This document shows, piece after piece, positions 1-12,160 of a stretch of 64,000 bases of DNA (within the stretch, counting starts at the first letter, position 1; the number at the start of each line of letters is the position of its first letter). The stretch is from Polydactylus sextarius (taxonomy: Eukaryota; Chordata; Actinopteri; Polynemidae). The position numbers and the translations under genes were made by a program. The notes under the pieces are model-generated. The model was not told where the DNA came from, did no database searches, and was given only the letters and a program-made list of their open reading frames with translations. The stretch lies in contig CM028909.1 in assembly GCA_016801845.1 (NCBI GenBank), positions 1,354,963 through 1,418,962 of the forward strand. The letters run 5' to 3'.

Positions 1-838
1 CTTCATGCAAAGCACTGACAACTCAGCTCCACACAACAGATGCTTACATGAGTTTTTCCATTTTCTGTCTGTCTGTAGGCAAAGCATGTTGCCATGCAAC
101 CTTCGAAAATGGACTGTACCAAAGGTTCGGTTCTGAATCTGGAGAAGAAGAAGAAGAAAAAAGGGTCAAAACTGCACCTAAATGTTCTGGCTGCACAGTT
201 TCCATTTGAAAAGAAAAAGCTCAAAAACTAGAGCACAATCTGATCCTTATCATCCAGGAGGAAATTCTTAGTCGGAAAACACTGCTGCAAATGCAACCTT
301 AAAAAAAATAAAAACAAACTTAAGTGTTTACTTGTGGATCAGGTCACTGGTGTGTTACAAACCCCGGCTCATAGGGAAGCAACACAAAAGGTAGACCAAA
401 AAAAAAAAGATAGTTTCAATATGTTTATTATCTGATGTCTAGGGTCAGAAACATAAGGGTGGGATAAGCAGCAAAACCTGCTGCCTGGCACACAGCAGCG
501 CGAGGAATGAGAAAGACTGAGGGCGGTAGGCCGGCCTTTGTAGACTGCTCACACCTGCAGGTAATCAGGAGTTCAGGTGAGTCTACCTGGAAACAAAAAA
601 AAAAAACCACCACATCACCCTGTAACAACTGCAAGGCCTGTAACAGGCCTGTCCCAGGAACAGACACCACGCCGATCTGCTTCTTATTAATCTCTGGATG
701 ACACAAGAATGACAGCGCTTGTGAAGAAAAAACAGGATGGCTGACATTTTAGTGATGACGCTGCATATAGGAGATTCTTCTGTGTCTGCACAGAAGGCAC
801 AGGGCTCTGTGTTTCTCCCCAGAATGCTTTCACTCTTT
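1..838 (-). pseudogene. kinesin-13 pseudogene fragment K1 (E7-E8), cut by window start
   Basis: Read on the minus strand this is the motor-domain start of a kinesin-13 (KIF2/MCAK family, microtubule-depolymerising motor). E8 at about 138-48 is open and encodes PLVQSIFEGCMATCFAY followed by RQTENGKTH, then a GT donor. Kinesin-13 proteins have an ATP-binding P-loop GQTGSGKT here, so two glycines and the serine are replaced. The E7 part (about 696-646, EINKKQIDVVSVPG) is separated from E8 by an LTR at 353-645. Upstream of E7 the copy ends near 838, where the sequence jumps into the tail of the next copy (tract around 850-900). The truncation, LTR and altered P-loop make it a pseudogene. Family call is sure; paralogue (2A or 2C) is not. 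Confidence 0.85.
353..645 (-). mobile_element. solo LTR, Ty3/Gypsy-type, in kinesin E7
   Basis: On the minus strand it begins TGTTACAGGCC and ends TTTGTAACA, giving the TG...CA ends and short inverted repeat of an LTR. An AATAAA-type signal (in AGATAATAAACAT) lies inside. It splits the kinesin exon after the codons for VSVPG. No convincing 4-5 bp target duplication is visible (GGTG against GGCC). The family is identified from the two-LTR copy at 55560-57360. Confidence 0.8.
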
Positions 839-2354
839 CAATGTCAGCTGCTGTGCTTCTACTATCAGTCCACTAGATGGCAGTGTCTCTGCAGTGTCTA
901 ACTTTACTTGATGAAACAAGCTGCAGTTGATTCTTTCACTCACAACACCTGGGCCCGAATTTATTTCACCTCAAAGCTCCAGTGACATCCAGTCATTTCA
1001 CTGCCACGGAAAATCATCTGAACACATTCTGTCTGCAACACCTGCGCTCTCATGATGATAAACCATGAAAATGTATTATCAACTGGCTGAAAGAAATAGG
1101 TCTATACTGATATTACCTTTCAGTCTTTTTCTTTATCTGCCTTTCATCTGCATCTAGCCAGCGCACTGCTGTGGTGGAAGGTGTCCACGTTAGCCTCAAT
1201 ATACCTTGAGAGCCAGGAGGCTGCCATTGATCTCCACAGTCTCCACCAAAGTGCTGAGGTCGCTGCCAGCCAAATCAACCAATGAAAATTGGCCGTGTAG
1301 CGAGGCAGCGATTATTGCATCACAGAACAATTTGGAGGATTGCGTAAGAGCGGGACAAGTTGGTGTTTGCTGAGGTTTGGCCTGATGTTCTGGAAAAACA
1401 CAAGAGAAGGAAAGACACATTTATGTTACACATATGTGTTTGAAATGAAACAATATTTTGTTTTTAAAGTTTTCATTTTTAACTGCCATGTTAAAAGACT
1501 TCAACTAACTTTTAGTGCTCCTTTACTCAACAGTTCGACAAAGTCTCTGCTGTGAAATTGCAACACACAAACACGTTCCTGTCACAATGGTACCTGAGTG
1601 CACTGCCCATGTGTATCGTATTGATGACTTCCTCCGGACCGTGAACACGTGGACCTCCTCAAGGCCGACTACCTGCACCTGCAGCCGGTCATTCTCCAGA
1701 GCACGGAGCTTGGCATTTTGTTTAGCAGGTCATACACCTGTCCAAAAAGTAGTTTTCATGTCAAGAATAATGTAAAAAACGCAAATTTGTCAGATAAATA
1801 TTCTAAACAAACATGTCCATAGAGTTAACAGAGGAAGGTTTTTATTACCTTCCCATTGTAAATCTCAAAGAAGCTGACGTAAGCAGAGAGATCCAGGCTA
1901 CTATACCTCCTGTGGTCGAAGTTAGGCCAAAACATCCTGGGCTGAAAGAGAGATTCAAACCAATACCAACGGTGTGAAATTTTCATTTCCTCTTGAGGGA
2001 GGAAGAATTACACAAACACCATCAATTAATGTATCCCTGAATTGGTCGATTTCTTTTTTAAGACTATAATCCTTTCGGTGAACGTTGAGGTAGTATTAGA
2101 AACTTAAACACAGCACCCATCCAGGGTTTGTAAAACCATTCATTATTGCTTAACATTAAAACACACCAGATAGCAGATTTAAATCTCTTGTGTACTGTGA
2201 AATACAGTTATCTGCCACTGATTTGGTGAAGGCTTAAATGTATTCGACACATATTCAAGTCTCACACTCTAGTTTCATGTTCTCATGTAAAGGCCACCTT
2301 TAACAAAATCCTGAATATTACGGGTTTATAAAAAATAAACATGCAAGACAAATA

Positions 2355-2795
2355 CCAGAATTTCGGCTATAAGCCACTACTTTTTTTTTTTTTTCCACAC
2401 TTTGAACACTGCGGCTTAAACGAGTACTTGTTCAGAGGTCCAATGAAATTGCATGATAAATCAAGCGCACTTTCACAGCTATTGTAAATCAGTCATTTGA
2501 ACTCACCCTCATCAACATGGAAAATACTAGAAGAAAAGCATATAATGCAGCTTTTAAGTTAAAGGCGATCACTCTAGAGGTTGAAGAAGGAAATCGACCC
2601 GCTTATCAGTGACTCACTTCTTACAGCAATAAGAAGACACGATGAACGCCTTTGAGCTAATTTTTCATATTACAACGTTGGAGACCTGCGCGGCTTTAAA
2701 TCCGTGCGGCTTGTACAAGTACAAACTTGATTTTCTTTCTAAAATTGAGCATGCGGTTTTTAATCAGGTGCGCCTGTAGTCCGGAATTTACGGTA
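2355..2795 (-). mobile_element. pogo-like non-autonomous element in intron E9-E10
   Basis: Bounded by imperfect inverted ends TACCGTAAATTCCGGACTA (at 2795 inward on the minus strand) and TACCAGAAATT... at the other side, with TA at both edges. It holds the remnant of a short transposase start (MENTRRKAY-type) on the plus strand around 2517-2655. This copy lacks the segment between the two A/T-rich tracts that is present at 17712 and 54490. Confidence 0.7.
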
Positions 2796-3174
2796 CAAAT
2801 ATGGATGAATCAAGGGAAATGAATGAATGCCTCAAACTTATCTTACCTCTGATTACCACTTCTGTGAAAATCCAGAGATCTTACCTGCCAAGGCATAAAT
2901 CCTTTTGAACTGTTCTGCTGCTTTCCTGTAAAAATCACCTCCCATTGTCTAGTGAGAGGAAAAATAAGTTAACTTAAATAAACACATTATTTTCTTCATG
3001 CAAAGCACTGACAACTCAGCTCCACACAACAGATGCTTACATGAGTTTTTCCATTTTCTGTCTGTCTGTAGGCAAAGCATGTTGCCGCAACCTTCGAAAA
3101 TGGACTGTACCAAAGGTTCGGTTCTGAATCTGGAGAAGAAGAAGAAGAAAAAAAAAAAAAAAAAAACACTGGTG

Positions 3175-3472
3175 TGTTACAAACCCCGCTCATAGGGAAG
3201 CAACATAGGGAAGCAACACAAAAGGTACCAAAAAAAAAAAGATAGTTTCAGTATGTTTATTATCTGATGTCTAGGGTCAGAAACATAAGGGTGGGATAAG
3301 CAGCAAAACCTGCTGCCTGGCACACAGCAGCGCGAGAGGAATGAGAAAGACTGAGGGCGGTAGGCTGGCCTTTGTAGACTGCTCACACCTGCAGGTAATC
3401 AGTAGCTCAGGTGAGTCTAGCCGAAACAAAAAAAAAAAAGAGATCACCACCACAACTGCAAGGCCTGTAACA
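3175..3472 (-). mobile_element. solo LTR, Ty3/Gypsy-type
   Basis: Same ends (TGTTACAGG...TGTAACA) and same position in kinesin E7 as the other solo LTRs. It has a small local duplication (GAAGCAACATAGGGAAGCAAC) near 3195-3215. Next to it the E7-E8 intron has lost about 200 bp, with an A-run in its place. Confidence 0.8.
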
Positions 3473-4855
3473 GGCCTGTCCCAGGAACAGACACCACGTC
3501 GATCTGCTTCTTATTAATCTCTGATGACACAAGAATGACAGCGCTTGTGAAGAAAAAAACAGGATGGCTGACATTTTAGTGATGACGCTGCATATGGGAG
3601 ATTCTTCGTGTCTGCACAGAAGGCACAGGGCTCTGTGTTTCTCCCCAGAATGCTTTCACTCATAGTATAAATGGGAGAGGGCCAAGTGAAAAAACATGGT
3701 TGATATTATGTCTGTCTGAGCACAGTGTTATATTACTCCAAACATACCTTGCTTGTTAGGGGGCCGCTATGAACACACACACAAAATCCTGTGGGATTCA
3801 ACCTGTAAAAAAAAAAAAAAATAAAAAAAAAAACACAAAAAGAGCTCCAAGTTTGAGCTCGAATGTTAACACACGCTTGCATATAAAGTCAGGCATAGTT
3901 CAAAACTGCAAATTTACCAGGTCGCCTGCTGATACAGGGATTATTTCCAATGTTTCTCTGAAGCCTTGGATGATCTCAGAGAATTTCTGGTTTGGTCGAG
4001 AAGCCTCCAAAACTTCAATGAAGACAAGAAAGAAAAGCAATATAAATGAAATGTGTGAAACGACTTTCATGCCCAAAATTCACATTATTAGTAGAATTGA
4101 TAAATGAAATAAAAATCCTCACCTCCCTTTTTTCTTAGTCTGCATTTCAGGTGGTTTTATAACACAAGGCAGCCTTTTGTTGCCTTTTGGTTAATTCTTG
4201 AGGAGCCACAGATTTTCTCCCTGAAATGCAAAAGATCTTAATCACTTTTTAATTCTTAATGAACTCACATCTCATTGACAGCATTGTAATTTCTAACAAA
4301 TTTAATTGCAGTTGTGACATTAATGTATGGGATGTGATCCACTGGATGCACAATTGTTTTTTTTTTTTATTATTTATTTTTTTACATCTGTCACTGACCT
4401 TTGATTGCGGACGGAGGAGGCATCCTCTCAGGTTCATCATTTTCTTTTGTGGCCTCACGGGCAAGAGACAGCGACGGTGCTGGTTTGCTCTCATTCTTTC
4501 TGTGTTGCCGTAGGAATCACTAAATAATAAAATAAGGCAGAAGAATGCGCTCAGTTTTATACAGTGATAAATGTTACCACAGTTATAGTTACCACAGTTA
4601 AAGTTGCTATGTGACTGATAACAGCTAAATTTAGCATATAAATATGTGGCTTATATTTTCCAAAGGAAAGGTCTAAATTATAAATGTATTCTTTTTGGTA
4701 GAAATAACCAACCAGAATCCATAAGGGCTGATGATGAGGGGAGACCAGGACGGTCCATCTCTGGGCTTCCCTTTGAAGACTCAATAGTTGGAACGCTGCT
4801 GAAACATCAGTTGGGACCTGAACAAACACGCCGGTCTGGCCTGAGACAGACTACT

Positions 4856-5275
4856 GGAAACTCAAAAGACGACAAAGCATCTAAGTAAAACGGGTGCAAT
4901 GTGAGCATCATCATAAAGCAAGTGCCATTAAGTTTTCTAACTTTGGGCACAAAACCTAAACCCCACACAACAGAAAGATTAACTGTGTGTAGTTAGAGTT
5001 GTCAAATCACAAGAGCCAAGATTCTTTACTCTTGTGACAGAGAAGTGAGCTAGGAGTGAGAGAAACAGCAACAGACAAGTGGAAGCTGAGTGTCAGTGAA
5101 ATGATGAAAGCTTCTAATGAGAGCACATTTGAGCATTAAAATGTTACTAAGGGCACTGTAATAGTGATACTGTAAGCCAATTTTATAAAAAAAAAAGCTG
5201 TAAAATCCTGTAAAAATGCTATATCCTTACTTATCCAGTGATAATATATGCCAGTGTGTGCTCCCTTTAAATTCT
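4856..5275. other. cassette spacer upstream of K2, no gene
   Basis: Continues the unit upstream of kinesin E1. A 77-codon open stretch on the minus strand at 5369-5136 is the copy of a stretch conserved in all cassettes; I do not recognise it and take its preservation as recency of duplication. Confidence 0.5.
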
Positions 5276-6412
5276 CTTTGTCCAATGTTTCTTTCTCTCT
5301 CACCCAGAATTTAGAGCTCAGAAAAGAGTGAACAAGGACACATGGTTCTATGAGCCCAGAATTAGTCATTTTGTGTCAATGTGCCATTTATTATTAAAAT
5401 GAACAAATTTAGACAAAAATCCTCTTCCAGGATGGTTAGTTTAGCACACACACCTCAGACAAATCAGTTCAATTCTTTTACATACAAGCTTTAATACTCT
5501 TCCTTTCAGAACTACTGTTTATTTTAGCTCAAGTTTCTGAACCCAAAAGATAAGTAACACATTGCATTTCCCAAATTCCAAATAAATGTAAGACTTTTTA
5601 AGGCTTTATCTTAGGAAAATATATTTAAGACTTCTAAGGCCCCACGGCCACCCTGTAACTTTTAACGGTTAGCATTAGCCAGCTGTCACGTTACTTCTAA
5701 CGCTAGCTCAACTCTAGATAAAATAATGTTGCCAAATAAGGTTAACATTACACCACTAACGAGAAGAAAGAGCTGAATTCCATAATTTATAATGCAAACC
5801 GAATCTATAATGCTTACAACTCATGTTAGCTTTAACATTAATGTTATCAAGGTACCGTTAGCAAACAGTTAGATAGCTTTAGCTTGCTGTGCTATGCATA
5901 TGATAAATGGCTGCCTGTAAGAACCACTAAACAAGACAAAAGGATCAAAACAACCAACAATCATTTACTGAGATATTCGCTAATTACAATATTTTTATCG
6001 CTACCTTTTGTTTTTTTTATTTTATTTTAATCGCTGATCACTTCACCAAGAGTCCATCAGACAGTCAAACCGAAGTGGAAGGTTTCAAAGACTTTTGTCG
6101 AAAGGGGGAAGGTAGGATGTACCATTGTGACGGGGTGTTTGTGTTAATTCTGCAGATATGGTCTTTAAAGAGCCCAAATAAGTGTAAAAGTGTGCAATCA
6201 TGATATTTCACAGTTAGACATATTGAGAATTGTGCACATAAATGTATTTGTACATAAATATCACATCAGTAGTGTTGGTGTATTTTTATCATCTGCGGTT
6301 TGTCTCGTGGGAGGGGCTTCCAGTAGAAAAGCAGCACCCTGCACACTTCACAACACAGCAGCCTGAGGGCAGCAAGTGGCAGAGCCTCCACCAAGTGCAA
6401 GTGTCTCCATGT
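5276..6412. repeat. flanking block duplicated at 62035-63171
   Basis: About 1.14 kb that matches 62035-63171 base for base apart from a few substitutions and single-base indels. In both places the kinesin-type unit lies at lower coordinates, but here it is entered through continuous cassette sequence and there through a broken LTR. Contains a partial hAT-like MITE (5530-5655). No coding region is recognisable. Confidence 0.8.
5530..5655 (-). mobile_element. partial hAT-like MITE end
   Basis: Read on the minus strand it starts CAGGGTGGCC and continues with the 'cttaaatat-ttttcctaag' motif of the full elements at 22522 and 37645. The other terminus is missing. Confidence 0.5.
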
Positions 6413-7670
6413 TGGTAAGGCTGTCAGTTGGAGAGACTGTATTCATGTTGTTGCTTTATGTTCAAGTTCACTATGTGTTCCATTTTTCGCTCCATTGTTT
6501 TCATTTCTAAAAAATAATAATAATAATTGTGTGTTTTATACAGGCAAAAGAACAACCTTTGCCAAAGAGGTACGCTTGGTCGGATTATAGATTTGTCACA
6601 ATTACTGACATTTGTGTTGTGCTTTAATTAGCAATAATAATTGTCTTGTGTGTTTTCTGCACACAATGACTTTTGCCAAAGAGATACATTGGTTGGCTTG
6701 TAGATTTGTCACACACTGTAAATGCAAACAATATCCTGACTGAAGATGAAATGGTGTGTTTAACTTAATTCATACTAGTTTTTAGTGTTTACTTTTTTTT
6801 TTTTTTTTTTTTTTTACTTTACCCCCCATACGCCTTTCATTTAATTATATCTACTTGGTTTTTCTGAGTATGTAGCATGATTTATAATCATGACTCAAGT
6901 TACAGAACTATGCGCCCCAGTGCGCGCGTCCATTTCCCGTTACTGCACATTTACCACTGGAGGAAACTCACGCAGATTCTGGTGCACACCAAAAGCGACT
7001 AGAGCGACCACAGCGCCGAAGTCATTATTTCTCTATGGAGAGACTGTGAAGTCGGCGGCAGTGAAGCGCCTCTAGCGCCAGAGCGAAAAGGAGAAGTTAA
7101 AATCCAGTTAACTTTATGGTAATGAGTTATGACGCCATTCGCGAAAAACCAATCACAACGCTTAGATTCACCAAAGTCCCACAGTCAGGTGGGTTCGAGG
7201 GAACAAGCCACAGAATTTAAGTTCCTAGTTCCTAGGTGGTTTTGAGATGGCCAGCGGAAAAGCCACGGAATTATTATTATTTACTGTCATCATTATTTTT
7301 CCATTCTTAGTAAATAAATTTTGAATTGGCTCGCTTTTGGTCGCTGTCGGTGTGAACGCACAGTTAAAAAGTTAGCAGCATCTCAACATAAGCTTAATCC
7401 ACAAGTCCGGCGCCTGTTAGCTGCTGGATTAGCATAGGCTGCTAATTTAGCTGTGTTTAAGTTAACCAGCTAATTTAGTGGCTGTGGAGGGGTCGGCCCG
7501 CGCTTCACTTCCAGGCAGCAGAATAAAGGTATGTACGGGCGCAGTCATGTTGGTGCTGGGATGTAAGCAATAGCTAAGGTCAGACCAGAACGTGTGTAAC
7601 GCCAGTTAAGTTTAAGTTTGTTCGCTATGCATTTGTAGACACGACATTAAAGTGAGTGCTTCTTCTCACA
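6413..7670. other. unplaced sequence, possible 5' exon near 7370-7529
   Basis: No protein match is recognised. A T-run occurs near 6793-6815. The stretch 6900-7560 is richer in CpG than its surroundings. At 7529 an AATAAAG/GTATGT sequence could be a splice donor, so 7370-7529 could be an untranslated first exon of the SAMD3-like gene that follows. This is inference from position and composition only. Confidence 0.25.
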
Positions 7671-8066
7671 GTATACCTCACGGCTTGACAGCTTGAAAGT
7701 GAAGGAAAGGCTTTCGGACTCAGCTTATATGAAGAGATGATGGATCAGACATTTTCTTTGCAACGCAAAGAAATTGTGGAAGAACAGCCTCTGGTCAAAG
7801 CGGTTATGGATCGCTAGACTGCACTGTTCACAATAAGTCAGGTATGGCCCACTTACTGAACCACACCTCAAGTAATCATTATTTTCATTGTAGCTTACTC
7901 TGTTGTTTCATTAGATTCGCTTTAATGCTTAATTGATCACAAGTTACAGGAATCTGGGCATTACTTTTTGAGAAATGTATGATATATGACCGTAAAATAG
8001 ACTATTGGCATTTAATGACTACAATGATGGATGTGTGTTTTTTTTTTTTTTTTTTTTTGGATTAAG

Positions 8067-9358
8067 GTTTTTGCCGAGTTCTACAGAGTTGCCAGCCAGT
8101 AAGAGTCTCAAGAAAGACTTCTATGGGCCACCATATCACTCTGCCCATTGACTTCTTCAAATCCAGAAAGGGAGTTGCTACTGCTACTACTTTGTACAAC
8201 AACTACTAATTGATTCAATGGTTTAACACATATACACAGATTTTTTTTTTTTTCTCAAAATAGCTTTCTGCTTGTTTTCTTGTCATCTTTTCCATGAGAC
8301 CAATGAGATCACCACAACACGCGCTGCTGTCCTACAATGTCTGCCCCTGTATGTTTGAGATAATTCCAGCGAATTCCTCCTCAGCTGTTCAGTAAGTATT
8401 GAAATAATGATGATCATATGACCTTCATACAGTGCACATTTTAGGACATCATCAGACCTCAGGTTCATTTCTCAAATTTCAGTAAAAATAACATTGTTCA
8501 GGTATCGTAATTTAAAAAAAAAAAAAAAAACTTGAACCACTGATTTCATGCCATTTCCAGTAAATTAATTTTGCACAGCACCCATTCCTTATAGGATACA
8601 TACTTGAAATTAAATAATAATGGTTTTGTTTTGTTCTGTTTTGGGTTTAAATGTCAAAAAAGAGATTTTTTTTTATTTATTTTATTTTTTTTTTTTTTTT
8701 TTTTGAAAATGTGCACCTACACTGTTTGACCTGATGTTGTTTGGTGTATTTGGCTTGAGGCTGCTTGGTCTGAAACTGTTTTGCTTAAGGTCGATTTGAA
8801 TTATGATTCCTGCAGATCAGTTTGATTAGTGAACACACTATAGCCGTGGGTCCGGTCATATCATCCTACCTAAATTTATTTATATTCTTTTTATTTTGAA
8901 CGCAGGATTCGGACACTGTAGATGACTTCACCCAGTTGCCTGTTGGGGTTCTTAGAGTCATGGCTGAGGTCACGCCACCATAGACGAACGGCATTGCAAT
9001 CATCCTTGAAGGAAACATTGTCATGGATGAGATTTCCACAACCTCTCAAGCACTTTGTCTTCTGTTTGGCTTGATATATGCACTCCATCTGGATTACCCC
9101 GAAGGTATGAAGAACACTTTTGAGTTCATCCAGAAGATACTGTTGAACCTCGCACGACAAAAGCTCAGCCCAAAACCGCAGACATTAAAAATTGCTCTTT
9201 TGGCTAGATGTTGTGGTTAGGGATAGCTATACTGGTTGTCTACATACGCTTGATGTGATTATGATGGAGCTGAACAGTTAAACAAAACATTATTGAATAT
9301 TTGATGCCTTAATTTTTATCCACGTGAATATTATATTTTACTGACATTTTTAGTTCAG
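8067..9358 (+). repeat. tandem exon unit 1 (about 1.29 kb)
   Basis: First of three tandem units, each starting at the VFAEFYRVAS exon. Unit 1 has a 4-base duplication (CCAG) after VAS that breaks the frame, and a longer T-rich tract near 8668-8704. Confidence 0.85.
8906..9220 (+). pseudogene. SAMD3-like terminal exon, copy 1
   Basis: Preceded by an acceptor (GAACGCAG). Reads DSDTVDDFTQLPVGVLRVM, a stop after TPP, then GIAIILEGNIVMDEISTT ... LLFGLIYALHLDYP and NTFEFIQKILLNL, ending LKIALLARCCG-stop. The ILEG/VMD, LFGL-Y-L-YP and FIQ motifs are the C-terminal signature of the family, and the end matches its usual C-terminus. Missing bases around the internal TAG leave it non-coding as it stands. 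Confidence 0.72.
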
Positions 9359-10595
9359 GTTTTTGCCAAGTTCTACAGAGTTGCCAGTAAGAGTCTCAAG
9401 AAAGACTTCTATGGGCCACCATATCACTATCACTGCCCCATTGACTTCTTCAAATCCAGAAAGGGAGTTGCTACTGCTACTACTTTGTACAACAACTACT
9501 AATTGATTCAATGTTGTAACACATATACACAATAGCTTTCTGCTTGTTTTCTTGTCATCTTTTCCATGAGACCAATGAGATCACCACAACACGCGCTGCT
9601 GTCCTACAATGTCTGCCCCTGTATGTTTGAGATAATTCCAGCTAATTCTTCCTCAGCTGTTCAGTAAGTATTGAAATAATGATGATCATATGACCTTCAT
9701 ACAGTGCACATTTTAGGACATCATCAGACCTCAGGTTCATTTCTCAAATTTCAGTAAAAATAACATTGTTCAGGTATCGTAATTTAAAAAAAAAAAAAAA
9801 AAAACTTGAACCACTGATTTCATGCCATTTCCAGTAAATTAATTTTGCACAGCACCCATTCCTTATAGGATACATACTTGAAATTAAATAATAATGGTTT
9901 TGTTTTGTTCTGTTTTGGGTTTAAATGTCAAATTTTTTTTTTTGAAAATGTGCACCTACACTGTTTGACCTGATGTTGTTTGGTGTATTTGGCTTGAGGC
10001 TGCTTGGTCTGAAACTGTTTTGCTTAAGGTCGATTTGAATTATGATTCCTGCAGATCAGTTTGATTAGTGAACACACTATAGCCGTGGTCCGGGTCATAT
10101 CATCCTACCTAAATTTATTTATATTCTTTTATTTTGAACGCAGGATTCGGACACTGTAGATGACTTCACCCAGTTGCCTGTTGGGGTTCTTAGAGTCATG
10201 GCTGAGGTCACGCCACCATAGACGAAACGGCATTGCAATCATCCTTGAAGGAAACATTGTCATGGATGAGATTTCCACAACCTCTCAAGCACTTTGTCTT
10301 CTGTTTGGCTTGATATATGCACTCCATCTGGATTACCCAAGGTATGAAGAACACTTTTGAGTTCATCCAGAAGATACTGTTGAACCTCGCACGACAAAAG
10401 CTCAGCCCAAAACCGCAGACATTAAAAATTGCTCTTTTGGCTAGATGTTGTGGTTAGGGATAGCTATACTGGTTGTCTACATACGCTTGATGTGATTATG
10501 ATGGAGCTGAACAGTTAAACAAAACATTATTGAATATTTGATGCCTTAATTTTTATCCACGTGAATATTATATTTTACTGACATTTTTAGTTCAG
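9359..10595 (+). repeat. tandem exon unit 2 (about 1.24 kb)
   Basis: Second unit; the VFAEFYRVASKSLKKDF frame is clean here because the CCAG duplication of unit 1 is absent. The T-rich tract before the GTGCACC segment is shorter. Confidence 0.85.
10144..10440 (+). pseudogene. SAMD3-like terminal exon, copy 2
   Basis: As copy 1, but with an extra A before the GGCATTGC segment (GACGAAACGG) and loss of two bases after DYP, which shifts the frame and ends it 4 codons later. The two terminal exons therefore share the internal stop and then decayed independently. Confidence 0.7.
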
Positions 10596-11202
10596 GTTTT
10601 TGCCAAGTTCTACAGAGTTGCCAGTAAGAGTCTCAAGAAAGACTTCTATGGGCCACCATATCACTCTGCCTCATTGACTTCTTCAAATCCAGAAAGGGAG
10701 TTGCTACTGCTACTACTTTGTACAACAACTACTAATTGATTCAATGTTGTAACACATATACACAATAGCTTTCTGCTTGTTTTCTTGTCATCTTTTCCAT
10801 GAGACCAATGAGATCACTACAACACGCTGCTGCTGTCCTACAATGTCTGCCCCTGTATGTTTGAGATAATTCCAGCGAATTCTTCCTCAGCTGTTCAGTA
10901 AGTATTGAAATAATGATGATCATATGACCTTCATACAGTGCACATTTTAGGACATCATCAGACCTCAGGTTCATTTCTCAAATTTCAGTAAAATAACATT
11001 GTTCAGGTATCGTAATTTAAAAAAAAAAAAAAAAAAAAAAACTTGAACCACTGATTTCATGCCATTTCCAGTAAATTAATTTTGCACAGCACCCATTCCT
11101 TATAGGATACATACTTGAAATTAAATAATAATGGTTTTGTTTTGTTCTGTTTTGGGTTTAAATGTCAAAAAGAGAGATTTTTTTTTTTTTTTATTTTTTT
11201 TT
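10596..11202 (+). repeat. tandem exon unit 3, cut by gap
   Basis: Third unit, interrupted by the N gap before its terminal exon. A base rearrangement (ACACGCTGCTGCTG instead of ACACGCGCTGCTG) alters the frame of the LPLYV exon. Confidence 0.8.
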
Positions 11203-11702
11203 NNNNNNNNNNNNNNNNNNNNNNNNNNNNNNNNNNNNNNNNNNNNNNNNNNNNNNNNNNNNNNNNNNNNNNNNNNNNNNNNNNNNNNNNNNNNNNNNNN
11301 NNNNNNNNNNNNNNNNNNNNNNNNNNNNNNNNNNNNNNNNNNNNNNNNNNNNNNNNNNNNNNNNNNNNNNNNNNNNNNNNNNNNNNNNNNNNNNNNNNNN
11401 NNNNNNNNNNNNNNNNNNNNNNNNNNNNNNNNNNNNNNNNNNNNNNNNNNNNNNNNNNNNNNNNNNNNNNNNNNNNNNNNNNNNNNNNNNNNNNNNNNNN
11501 NNNNNNNNNNNNNNNNNNNNNNNNNNNNNNNNNNNNNNNNNNNNNNNNNNNNNNNNNNNNNNNNNNNNNNNNNNNNNNNNNNNNNNNNNNNNNNNNNNNN
11601 NNNNNNNNNNNNNNNNNNNNNNNNNNNNNNNNNNNNNNNNNNNNNNNNNNNNNNNNNNNNNNNNNNNNNNNNNNNNNNNNNNNNNNNNNNNNNNNNNNNN
11701 NN
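11203..11702. other. assembly gap, exactly 500 N
   Basis: The round length suggests a placeholder of unknown true size. It lies between the SAMD3-like block and the plus-strand kinesin arm, and adjoins a long T-run. Confidence 0.98.
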
Positions 11703-11933
11703 GAGCTCCTGATTACCTGCAGGTGTGAGCAGTCTACAAAGGCCGGCCTACCGCCCTCAGTCTCTCTCATTCCTCCTGCTGCTGTGTGCCAGGCAGCAGG
11801 TTTTGCTGCTTATCCCACCCTTTTGTTCCTGACCCTAGACATCAGATAATAAACATATTGAAACTATCTTTTTTTTTTTTTTTTTTTGGTCTACCCTTTT
11901 GTGTTGCTTCCCTATGAGCCGGGGTTTGTAACA
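11703..11933 (+). mobile_element. LTR, 5' part lost in gap
   Basis: Plus-strand LTR ending TTTGTAACA. It has the CTCCTGCTGCTGTG and CTTTTGTTCCTGACC variants seen in the two-LTR element at 55560-57360 rather than those of the other solo LTRs, so it may be the 3' LTR of a full element hidden in the gap. Confidence 0.75.
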
Positions 11934-12160
11934 CACCAGTGACCTAGTCCACAAGTAAACACCTAAGTTTGTTTTTTTTTTTTTTTTAAGGTTGCATTTG
12001 CAGCAGTGTTTTCCGACTAAAATTTCCTCCTGGATGATAAGGATCAGATTGTGCTCTAGTTTTTGAGCTTTTTCTTTTCAAATGGAAACTGTGCAGCCAG
12101 AACATTATTTAGGTGCAATTTTTCTGCAATTTTGACCCTTTTTTCTTCTTCTTCTTCTCC

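Larger units (their letters stand above)
1117..4855 (-). pseudogene. kinesin-13 pseudogene copy K2 (E1-E13)
   Basis: Nearly complete exon set on the minus strand: E1 about 4830-4711, E2 4519-4399, E3 4354-4270, E4 4220-4123 (RRKS start), E5 4012-3918 (RPNQKF...FRETLEIIP), E6 3802-3748 (VESHRICVCV), E7 about 3521-3473 cut by an LTR, E8 3129-3041, E9 2948-2885, E10 1941-1849, E11 1737-1594, E12 1389-1205, E13 about 1168-1117. E9 reads TMGGDFYRKAAEQFKR here, closer to the family's TMGGDFSGK than in the plus-strand copies. A 2-base loss in E8 breaks the frame just before ATCFAY. E12 keeps a normal acceptor (TTTTTCCAG) but carries the TGA shared by all copies. NLR exons, Tc1 fragment and minisatellite are absent downstream. 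No complete protein can be made. Confidence 0.88.
7675..11202 (+). pseudogene. SAMD3-like uncharacterised family, 3' part with triplicated last exons
   Basis: The first exon ends at 7841 and reads YEEMMDQTFSLQRKEIV ... VMDR-stop-TALFTISQ; in this fish-expanded family the stop position is the tryptophan of a conserved DRWPALF-like motif, so TGG to TAG (7815-7817) is a nonsense change. It is followed by three tandem copies of the next exons: VFAEFYRVAS (8067, 9359, 10596), TNEITTTRAAVLQCLPLYV (8299-8391, 9571-9663, 10804-10897) and the terminal exon (8906-9220, 10144-10440; third lost in the gap). Stops after LPLYV and within the last exon are shared. The function of the family is not known to me. 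The call rests on remembered family motifs. Confidence 0.72.

Noticed and set aside
6890..7075. 61-codon open frame MTQVTELCAPV...
   Set aside because: No motif, no splice context, and composition like its non-coding neighbours.
11115..11849. Long open frames spanning the N gap (also 44345-45085 and 62949-63812)
   Set aside because: They are open only because N codons cannot be stops.
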